From Cyrtodaria siliqua (lineage: Eukaryota; Mollusca; Bivalvia; Adapedonta; Hiatellidae), in assembly GCA_037043455.1 (NCBI GenBank), contig JAWPHD010001418.1, positions 1 through 64,000 on the forward strand: a DNA stretch of 64,000 nucleotides, given 5' to 3'. Shown piece after piece: positions 34,601 through 46,600 of this stretch; within the stretch, counting starts at the first letter, position 1, and every line of letters begins with the position of its first letter. The notes under the pieces were generated by a model. That model saw only the letters and a list, made by a program, of their open reading frames with translations. It ran no database searches and had not been told where the DNA came from. The position numbers and the translations under genes were made by a program.

Positions 34601-37600
34601 CCCAGCACGATTATATTTACCTCCAATAGCCATGGACGTAGTACATACCCCAGCACACTTAAAATACCTCCAATAGCCATGGACGTAGTAAATGCCCGAG
34701 CATTATTACATTTACCTCTAATAGCCATGGACATAGTACATGCCCCAGCAAATTTACATGTACCTCCAATAGTCATGGACGTGGTACATGCCCCAGCACA
34801 CTTACATATACATCGAATAGTCATGGACGTAGTACATGCCCCAGCAGACTTACATGTACCTCCAATAGTCATGGACGTATTACATGCCCCAGCACACTTA
34901 CATGTACCTCCAATAGTCATGGACGTAGTACATGCCCCACCAAACTTACATGTACCTCCAATAGTCATGGACGTAGTATATGCCCCAGCACACTTACATG
35001 TACATCCAATAGCATACCTCATTACACTCCACTCGAACTTACATGTATCTATGAAGTCAAAGAATCCATGACAAGTCCGCCAGTTTGGTCAATGACATAT
35101 GGTCGCCAAAATGTTATATTTTGATTAAAAGGCATATGAGAAACAAAAAATGAGCTATTTTTATTTCACGAATAAAACGTTTTGTTTTACTACGCTCTCA
35201 TGCGTGCTTATGACCATATGAAGGTTGTTTTCAAACGGATATGAATTTTGATAACTCATATTTCTACATTACGTTGTCCGAGTATTACCGTTCATACCCC
35301 ATCCAACCGATTCTCCAAAAAGCGAAAATGGGGTTGGCTGGGGTATGAAATAAAACCTTAATTTCGGCTTAAACAGTGAACGCATATTGTACAATTAAAA
35401 CATTTAATAGGTAATTTTGAACATGTTTACTTGTTTTTTGTCGAAAAGCCCGTTATAAAATCCTGCTAATATAAACTTTCCCATCACTTAATGGAATTAA
35501 GGCGGGACCACGTAATGTATGTCATATATATATGTATCTTTTAAGCATACAGTTCATATATGGCCATATCTTTTGTTTATCATTCGATTTCGATAATTAT
35601 TTCACCATTTTTCAGAACTATCGATAAGAAAGCTTTTTGATACATACCTTCAGTCTCTTTAATTGACGTCATATTTCTAAATTACAATATGTGGCCTACT
35701 GGTAAGTATCATTGCAAGCAAATATTGCATATATGGTCATGTCTTCTTTGTTTATAATCCGATTTTGAGATTTTCTTTCTGCCTTTTATAAGTTTTTCAG
35801 TACTCTTGATAAAATGCTTCTTTGAATATGTCTACATTCTCTTTAACTTATCTTCATTAACATTATTATAACTTACCTCTGTTTAAGAGTATATATACAT
35901 AACACTTACCTCCAGTATCTGTGGAAGTAGTACATTCCCCATTTAAATCTGAACATGCCTCCTCTCTTCTTCATCTCCTTAAGTGATAGAAATGCGACCA
36001 ACAATCCACTGAAAATATCAAAAACGCCATGTAATTTTTTCAAATAAGATTTAAAAAATGCATTTCGAAAGACGAATGAATATTCATAAGGACATTTTTA
36101 CCTTATTTTTAAACGCCCGTAGGAACGTATCATATCGTGGCGTTGTCTGTCCGTTTGTCTGTCCTTTATCTTTACCTGACAATTGAATGTGGCTAATAAC
36201 TGTCAAGTATAAGGTCTACAACAAAGACATGTTGTACACATCTTGGCATCATCTGATAAAGGCCCATAACTATCTGGTTCATATGTTTCGAATTATTCCC
36301 CATTTTCAAAGTATTTGGTATAAAACAATGAAACTGCACACATCGTCATCATAACTCTCTAATTATTTCCCCTTAAAAATGGTTTAACCTGGAACTTAAC
36401 CTTGTAAATAACTTTCAACGTATGGTTTACAACAATGAAACGACGGTTGTATATACTTTGCTAGGCGGTGCCTCTTCTCCACACAACTGCGGTGTGTCAA
36501 TGTATGTTCCACCAGGAACTGTTCATATGAACCATTAGGTATTTCTTAACAAAGTATTTCTTTTAATACTTAACTATATAAACAGACTGTAACACATGTA
36601 CGTATGTAAATAAAGGCATTAAACTAAATATGCATAGCCAAACTTTCTTAAAGAGACTGATTCCATTAGGAAAACAGTTTTATTAAGAGATCACCTCTAT
36701 TAGGAGACCTCTGCTTCGGTTCCTAATTGTGAAGTGTTTTTTTGTGTTGATAATACAGTTTTTATCTTCCCTTTAGCATGTTTTGTGATCTCTGAATACA
36801 GGTTTGACTGTATACAAACAAATAGTACACTAAATATTACACTCATAACGTATATAAACAAATAGTACACTAAATATTACACTCATAACGTATATAAACA
36901 AATAGTACACTAAATATTACACTCATAACGTATATAAACAAATAGTGCACTAAATATTACACACATAACGTACACTGAACGACTTTAAAATTAACAGGGA
37001 AATAAACTAAGATAATTGACATATTTCAATAGAAATTAAATTTTAATTTCATCTATTCTATTTAACCATATCTACAGTTGAATTGCTGAAGATTTCATTC
37101 AAATTGATCAACATTAAACTTGTTAAATTCAAAATATAACAGTATTACCCCCAAAAGCAAAAGTCACAATATCCACCATTAGCGGCAATATCTGTAACCT
37201 ACGCATATTGGGATATACCGGGTATTAGTTTTGTGACTTTTGCTTTTGGGTGTCGTACTGTTATTCTGCGAATTTAACAAGTTTATTGTTGATCAATTTG
37301 AATGAAATTTTCAGCAAATCAACTGTAGATATTGTTAAATAGAATAGATGAAATTAAAATTTAATTTCTATTGAAATATGTCAGTTATCTAAGTTTATTT
37401 CCCTGATGCGTTTTTAAAGTCGTTCAGTGTATATATACTAAGTATTACACTAAATATTACACTCATAACGTATATGAACAATGTATTTTACTAAATACGT
37501 ACATAACATATTACTCTAAATATATGTATATAAAGCACTCTGTTTTTGTGTTCCGATTTACTGGACTAAAAATGCAGATGTATTTCCATTTTCATAAAAT

Positions 37601-40600
37601 CCTTTTTTTTTCTTTCTAGAAACTAGAATTCTCGTCCGGAATTGCCGGAAAAGATACCCCTGCTGAGACCATGGAAGTGTACATGTGAAGTATCATGAGC
37701 GTGGCTACGAATATTAGTGAAAAGTATTGACACCAGAAGGTATTCATCCTCTCACCATAGACAGTCGACCTGCGTGTGGCTAGAGCTGGAACGGACAAAG
37801 TTTTTAATTATCCGACAGGTACTCAGTATACCTCCCCCATGCACACTCACACCTTTAAGTCTGCTTTGCGCGAGTATACACATCCCAGTAAATACCCACG
37901 TAATGCAAACATTTGTTATAAGTCTGAATGTGTTTTGTTTTTGTTTTTTTTACCTTAGAACGAAAAATGTGTCAACAGAAACAGTCGCATTATTGATGGC
38001 TTGAAAGGTGAACCTCTTCATCATTTGTGGGAAGAATAAACCTATGTTCTCTGTGGTAAAACAAATAATGCAAGTTAAACATACTACATAATTTAAGTAT
38101 CAGTTCATGTTTATTAAATGGAATTTTAATAAAATAGAAACCCAAATGTAGAAACCGCAGGAAGCGAATGTTGTGTATTATTTGTTAAAATTCCACTTAG
38201 TGTTCAAACTATTGTTTAGGGCGCTTGTTTCAGCCAAAGGTTTTTTGGACTTTTTAGACAAAATACGTCTACTATCTTATTAAGGTGTATATCAGTGAAA
38301 CAGACATTTTCAGTGGAAAAATAAAAACACCTTACTTTTCAAAATCGGTTGAGAAATAAAAAAATCATGTGCGAAAGCTGTTTTAGATGGGTCATTTTCA
38401 ATGCAAAATTTGCTGCATGAAAAATTTGAAAAATATTTTTTTTTAGAATTTGTATCCAAAAATAGTTTTAAATTGTTGGATATTAGTAAATTAATACACC
38501 TTGAAAGATTTATAACAAAATATGAAGGATTACTGAATTTACATAGGAAAAACCCCATAAAAAAACATTTTGGCTGTAAAATATTTATTTCTCAACCGAT
38601 TTTCCAAAGTAAAGTAGTTTTATTTACCACTAAAAATGTCAGTTCTAATGATATAGAACTGATGTACGTATTGTTTAAATTGCTCAAGTTACTGCAGAAA
38701 AACCTTTGGCTGAAACAAGCGCCCCAAACAATACTTTTCAATTCAATTAGATCTACTGGATTTTCGAAAAGCTTATTGCATTAACGCTCAGGTTATGTCT
38801 CTGGTTGTTTCAACGCTTTCTGGCAATAAGTTTTTGGAATATGACTGTACATTCAACCTCTTAACTGAAAGGATAAATCAGGTAAAAAACTTTTTTTTGT
38901 GAAAAATTAGGAAAAACAGACAGACAAAAGGACCGACAAACGGTATTCATTAAACTATAAGTCTGGATTTGTTACGCATTTCGGCTTATATCGTCACGTC
39001 GTTGATTTAGCTTGATTTATACGCATTCTTGCTTCCTGTAAAATAAATGCATAAGTAGATTGTCATTGATAAAACATCTTCATTTATACTATTGCCTGAT
39101 TCCTGTAAACAGAATGCATATGTGTGACTGAGTTTACAGCCATCAGTTAAACATATTCTGAGATTGGTGTATTACCTGCTTCCTGTAAACCAAATGCGTA
39201 CGTATGTCCAAGTATGACCCAGGTCATGCTTATGAAGCGTATACCATTGACTGCCGTCAGTGTCCCCGAGGGTTGGGACGTACCCAGAATCTTGGACGCG
39301 TTAGTGAACACGGAAAACGACAGTAAGGCTTGTCCCAGCATACCTAGAACACGAATAGAGCACAGAATAGTGTGTTAGTATGAGAATAAGGGTTGTGGTA
39401 ATTTGTTCAACACAATGAAAGGAATCGTCTTAAATTATGTTATTTAAACCCCCAGTGGCTTACTTTGCCACTGACCGTTCCAAGGCGGTAGCCCTCTTGT
39501 CAACCCGTTTGTGTTTGTGATGTCGTTTGCTTTTGTTTATTACTTTTGCCTTCTTGTTTGTCTGTTTGCATGTTTGTTTCTGTGTTTTGTGGTTGACTGT
39601 CCTCCTTGAATGCTACTTTCCCTGTCCGACCTTTTTATATTTCTTAGTAAAAAAAAAAAAGTTTTAAAATACACAAAAAAAAGTTTTCTACGTTATAATT
39701 ATTATCTTACCGTTGTTTCATTCAAGATTTTGTCAGAAAGTACCAAACATCTACTAACCGATCTCACAAAAACATTTTTGTATTTTGAACGAAATAAAGA
39801 GCAAAGTTATATATTTTTGTAACTTTCAAGTTTTCGTTTTTTTTTCTTTAGTAGGTTGCTCACAGTACAAAACAAATACAGACATTACTCTCAAGAAAAC
39901 ATTAAAATGCATTTTATGCATGGAATGATAGGGGTCAAAGTGATTCCAAAGCAGCAAACTGCATGGCATTTCCTGCCATCACATGTCCAAGGTTCGATAC
40001 AGCATCTGTTATTGAGTGCTTCAGTGCCACGGGTTAACCTGTACCACCCTATTTAGTGTTCAAGTGTAAGTGCTCGACTCCCGCCAATCTGAGCCCTTGG
40101 TCGCCACGAAGGCCAAACTTGATCTGACCATAACTTAGTCAAAATCTTGTCCTAGGTAGAACCAATACTGTATACATCCCGCCATCCGTAAGAATCGACA
40201 TCTTTTCACTTATGTTTGTTTGTTTGTGTTTTACGTCATTCTCAACACGTGTAAGGTTATATATAACGGTCGATTTTTTGTGGTTATCCTGGGTAGAACC
40301 AGTACTGAACACCTCCCGCCATCCGTAACAATCGACACTCTCACTTAGGTCTTATACGTGCCTCACCTGCTTCAAATAAGCATATATTTCTATAAAAACA
40401 CGTTCTAAAGACGATTGTATTAACATTTTCTAAGAATAATAATATCGGCTGAAACATACAACTACTTACTAACATGTTGGTATTTATGTAGCTGTGGTGA
40501 AAAAAATGTACAAATACATACCAGGTTGATATGCGATCTTTTTTTCATTGACATCTAGTTGTATTTTTTCAACATCCGATCTATGATTTGAGATGATGCC

Positions 40601-43600
40601 ATGGTGCGTATCGTCATCTCCAGAGCTTCTAAGAAGAGGCGTTGTATCGTGGGACACGTGACCGTTTCCTACTAAAGGTGGCGGTAAACTACCGTATTTG
40701 GAATCGTTGGGCTACAATCGAATGCATATTACACATTAGCGTGTCCTACTAAATGTGGGGGTAAACTACTGTACTTGGCATCGTTGGGCTACAATTGAAG
40801 GCATATTACATATTACTGTTTCCTACTAAATGTGGGGTAAACTACTGTACTTGGAATCGTTGGGCTACAATTGAAGGCATATTACACATTACCGTTTCCT
40901 ACTAAATGTGGGGTAAACTATCGTACTTGGCATCGTTGGGCTACAATTGAAGGCATATTACATATTACTGTTTCCTACTAAATGTGGGGTAAACTACTGT
41001 ACTTGGAATCGTTGGGCTACAATTGAAGGCATATTACATATTACCGTTTCCTACTAAATGTGGGGTAAACTACTGTACTTGGCATCGTTGGGCTACAATT
41101 GAAGGCATATTACATATTACTGTTTCCTACTAAATGTGGGGTTAACTATCGTACTTGGAATCGTTGGGCTACAATAGGAGGCATATTACACATTAGCGTG
41201 TCCTACTAAATGTGGGGGTAAACTACTGTACTTGGCATCGTTGGGCTACAATTGAAGGCATATTACATATTACTGTTTCCTACTAAATGTGGGGTAAACT
41301 ACTGTACTTGGAATCGTTGGGCTACAATTGAAGGCATATTACATATTACTGTTTCCTACTAAATGTGAGATAAACTATCGTACTTGGAATCGTTGGGCTA
41401 TTGGAATGAATGAATAAAGGAATGGTGTTTTATTGCATGCACGTCGACACATAAATAGGTCATATTGTGCACAGAAAGGCATATTACCGTTTCCTACTAA
41501 ATGTGGGGGTAAACTGCTGTACTTGGCATCGTTGGGCTACAAAAGAAGGCATATTACTGTTTCCTACTAAATGTGGGGGTAAACTGCTGTCCTTGGCATC
41601 GTTGGGCTACAAAAGAAGGCATATTACTGTTTCCTACTAAATGTGGGAGTAAACTACTCTACTTGGCATCGTTGGGCTACAATAGGAGGCATATTACACA
41701 TTACCGTTTCCTACTAAATGTGGGGGTAAACTACTGTACTTGGCATCGTTGGGTTACGCTAGAAGGCATATTACTGTTTCCTACTAAATGTGGGGTAAAC
41801 TATCGTACTTGGCATCGTTGGGTTACGCTAGAAGACATATTACTGTTTCCTACTAAATGTGGGGGTAAACTACTGTACTTGGCATCGTTGGGTTACGCTA
41901 GAAGGCATATTACACATTACCGCTTCCTACTAAATGTGGGAGTAAACTACTGTACTTGGCATCGTTGGGCTACAGTAGGAGGCATGTTACACATTCCCAT
42001 TTCCTACTAAATGTGGGGGTAAACTACTGTCCTTGGCATCGTTGGGCTACAAAAGAAGGCATATTACTGTTTCCTACTAAATGTGGGAGTAAACTACTGT
42101 ACTTGGCATCGTTGGGCTACAAAAGAAGGCATATTACTGTTTCCTACTAAATGTGGGGGTAAACTACTGTACTTGGCATCGTTGGGCTACAGTAGGAGGC
42201 ATGTTACACATTCCCATTTCCTACTAAATGTGGGGGTAAACTACTGTCCTTGGCATCGTTGGGCTACAGTAGGAGGCATGTTACACATTCCCATTTCCTA
42301 CTAAATGTGGGGGTAAACTACTGTCCTTGGCATCGTTGGGCTACAAAAGAAGGCATATTACTGTTTCCTACTAAATGTGGGGGTAAACTACTCTACTTGG
42401 CATCGTTGGGCTACAAAAGAAGGCATATTACTGTTTCCTACTAAATGTGGGAGTAAACTATCGTACTTGGCATCGTTGGGCTACAATAGGAGGCATATTA
42501 CACATTACCGTTTCCTACTAAATGTGGGGTAAACAATCGTACTTGGCATCGTTGGGTTACGCTAGAAGGCATATTACTGTTTCCTACTAAATGTGGGGTA
42601 AACTATCGTACTTGGCATCGTTGGGTTACGCTAGAAGGCATATTACTGTTTCCTACTAAATGTGGGGTAAACTATCGTACTTGGCATCGTTGGGTTACGC
42701 TAGAAGACATATTACTGTTTCCTACTAAATGTGGGGATAAACTACTGTACTTGGCATCGTTGGGCTACAATAGGATTCATATTACACAATACCGCTTCCT
42801 ACTAAATGTGGGAGTAAACTACTGTACTTGGCATCGTTGGGCTACAGTAGGAGGCATGTTACACATTCCCATTTCCTACTAAATGTGGGGGTAAACTACT
42901 GTCCTTGGCATCGTTGGGCTACAAAAGAAGGCATATTACTGTTTCCTACTAAATGTGGGGGTAAACTACTCTACTTGGCATCGTTGGGCTACAATAGGAG
43001 GCATATTACACATTACCGTTTCCTACTAAATGTGGGGTAAACTATCGTACTTGGCATCGTTGGGTTACGCTAGAAGACATATTACTGTTTCCTACTAAAT
43101 GTGGGGGTAAACTACTGTACTTGGCATCGTTAGGCTACAATAGGAGGCATATTACACAATACCGCTTCCTACTAAATGTGGGGTAAACTACTCTACTTGG
43201 CATCGTTGGGCTACAAAACAAGGCATATTACTGTTTCCTACTAAATGTGGGGTAAACTATCGTACTTGGCATCGTTGGGTTACGCTAGAAGACATATTAC
43301 TGTTTCCTACTAAATGTGGGGGTAAACTACTGTACTTGGCATCGTTGGGCTACAGTAGGAGGCATGTTACACATTACCGTTTCCTACTAAATGTGGGGGT
43401 GAACTACTGTACTTGGCATCGTTGGGCTACACTAGAAGGCATATTACACATTACCGCTTCCTACTAAATGTTGGAGTAAACTACTGTACTTGGCATCGTT
43501 GGGCTACAAAAGAAGGCATATTACTGTTTCCTACTAAATGTGGGGTAAACTATCGTACTTGGCATCGTTGGGTTACGCTAGAAGGCATATTACTGTTTCC

Positions 43601-46600
43601 TACTAAATGTGGGGTAAACTATCGTACTTGGCATCGTTGGGTTACGCTAGAAGACATATTACTGTTTCCTACTAAACGTGGGGGTAAACTACTGTACTTG
43701 GCATCGTTGGGTTACAATAGGAGGCATATTACACATTACCGCTTCCTACTAAATGTGGGGTAAACTATCGTACTTGGCATCGTTGGGCTACAGTAGGAGG
43801 CATGTTACACATTACCGTTTTCTACTAAATGTGGGGTAAACTATCGTACTTGGCATCGTTGGGTTACAGTAGGAGGCATATTACACATTACCGTTTTCTA
43901 CTAAATGTGGGGTAAACTATCGTACTTGGCATCGTTGGGCTACAATAGGAGGCATATTAGACATTACCGTTTTCTACTAGATGTGGGGAATAGCTTGGCT
44001 ACAATAGAAGGCTTAGTACTGTCATAGGGCGTCGTAGAACATCGCAGAAGCTTTAGAATATGCCAATGACCTTGAATAACAGTCATAAAGAATATGCCAA
44101 TGACCTTTAATAACAGTCATCAATAGGTAAACACTAAAGTATTGATTAGTTAGAAAATAATATCAAGGTAACAGTTGATAGAACCCTAAACAACAGTATC
44201 GTTCAAAATTAAACCGCTTGCACGTACATTGACCATCGCTACTCCGGATACAGCTGTGAGAATCATAGCTCTTAAGATGTGTACATATCATACAGCTACG
44301 ACGCGACCCCTTTATAGAGTAGTCCGGTCGACCCCTCACCGCAATCGTCCGAAGAGTTTTCTGAAGACATCACACAATGCCTGCATAAACAACCGCCATA
44401 TATCAGTATACTAAACGTGCATGCATACAACTCACCAAAGCGAAGAAATCACACAGATCTAGGCATTTTTGTAACGACTACATTTTCAGCAGATATGTGT
44501 TTCTTGAATGTTTTAATTTGTAAACATCTCACGCTCTGTCCGTTCCGTATTTGGAAACCCCGCCCAAATCATAAATACAACTGATACAACGTCAAACTGG
44601 ATAATCGGAAATTGTTAGATTTTTATCGGTGTGATATTCTTCTATTTGGTGAGTTGTATGTATGCATGCAGATGTGGTTAGTCTACTGAAATTCGGCGGT
44701 TGTTTATGCAGATGTTGGTGATGTCTTCAGAAACCTTTCCGGGAAAGTGCGGATGGGGGTCGATCCGGATACCTACCAACTCAATAAAGAGGTCGAGTCG
44801 TAGCGCTATGGTAGGTACACACCATAAGAGCTGTGATTCTCGAAGCTACACCGGATGCCTCTCAGTAAACTATTAACTTACGGCATATTCCTTCTCGGTT
44901 GAGTTGTACTTTGGCCACCAGTAAACAATTGCAATGTCATATGCTGTAGCCAGGGCCATGATCGCCAGGAACATACTGCACACCACCCTGTTACAAGTAA
45001 TTATTCAGTGTGTATTGACGCTGCCCTGTTACAAGTAATTATTCAGTGTGTATTGACGCTGCCCTGTTACAAGTAATTATTTAGTGTTTATTGACGCTTC
45101 CCGGTTACAAGTAATTATTCAGTGTGTATTGACGCTGCCCTGTTACAAGTAATTATTCAGTGTGTATTGACGCTGCCCTGTTACAAGTAATTATTCAGTG
45201 TGTATTGACGCTGCCCTGTTACAAGTAATTATTCAGTGTGTATTGACGCTGCCCTGTACAAGTAATTATTCAGTGTGTATTGACGCTGCCCTGTACAAGT
45301 AATTATTCAGTGTGTATTGACGCTGCCCTGTTACAAGTAATTATTCAGTGTGTACTGAAGCGGCCCTGTTACAAGTAATTATTCAGTGTGTATTGAAGCT
45401 GCACTGTTACAAGTTATTATTCAGTGTGTACCTGTTACAAATAATTATTCAGTGTGTATTGACGCTGCCCTGTTACAAGTAATTATTCAGTGTGTATTCA
45501 GGCTGCCCTGTTACAAATAATTATTCAGTGTGTATTGACGCTGCCCTGTTACAAGTAATTATTGAGTGTGTATTGACGCTGCCCTGTTACAAGTAATTAT
45601 TGAGTGTGTATTGACGCTGCCCTGTTACAAGTAATTATTGAGTGTGTATTGACGCTGCCCTGTTACAAGTAATTATTCAGTGTGTATTGACGCTGCCCTG
45701 TTACAAATAATTATTCAGTGTGTATTGACGCTGCCTTATTAAAAGTAATTATTCAGTGTGTATTGACGCTGCCCTGTTACAAATAATTATTCAGTGTGTA
45801 TTGACGCTGCCCTGTTACAAGTAATTATTCAGTGTGTATTGACGCTGCCCTGTTACAAGTAATTATTCAGTGTGTATTGACGCTGCCCTGTTACAAATAA
45901 TTATTCAGTGTGTATTGACGCAGCCCTGTTACAAGTAATTATTCAGTGTGTATTGACGCTGCCCTGTTCGAGTTGCTATTGTGAAATTAATCACATGGCT
46001 ACTTTATATTTATATATAACGATATACCGAGTAAATTTAGAATTATGAATAGTCTTTGGTGTGCAATGAACAAACAGTTTTGATCTCTTTTCATAGTTTT
46101 GATCATTTTTCATAAAATTGATAATGTACAGTATTTAACAAGGAACTTAAACTATGTTATTGAATATTTATGTTATGCAATATATGACTTCACATAACAT
46201 TTCTTTCAAGCGTTGATCGTACGATTTGTTTAATTCTACAAAATAAACAGAAGTTTTAATAACACTTATATGTCGGAAACATGTTACTTACTGTAAAATA
46301 TGTTTATATATAATAATTATGACTGTGTGTCTTATTTTACAACTTCTACAATGTATCTGCTGACCCTTATAGTTAGTTGTTAAACAGTTTACGAAAATGC
46401 CATCATGTGTCAACATTGCCCAGGAAACCTAGACAATTTCAAGGTCACAAATAATAAATAAGCTCTCAACTGTGGGCATTGTGTCATGCATTTTGACATG
46501 TACATGTACGAATACTAGTATATATTGCCTACATTACTGCGATAGATTTGTCGTCATATTCCAAATGTCTCTTCTGGCATGTGATCTGCGGCGTGATAAG

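Noticed and set aside
34106..35071. 321-codon open frame with repeating peptide
   Set aside because: It runs through the 48 bp satellite; 48 is divisible by 3, so the frame stays open by arithmetic. It is antisense to the exon 9-derived units.
37616..37798. 60-codon minus-strand frame between exons 8 and 9, hydrophobic middle
   Set aside because: Exons 8 and 9 join in matching phase without it, and it lacks a family motif and a convincing donor.
41573..43763. Series of 60-145-codon frames with CPWHRWATKEG-like repeats
   Set aside because: Antisense readings of the exon 6-derived satellite.
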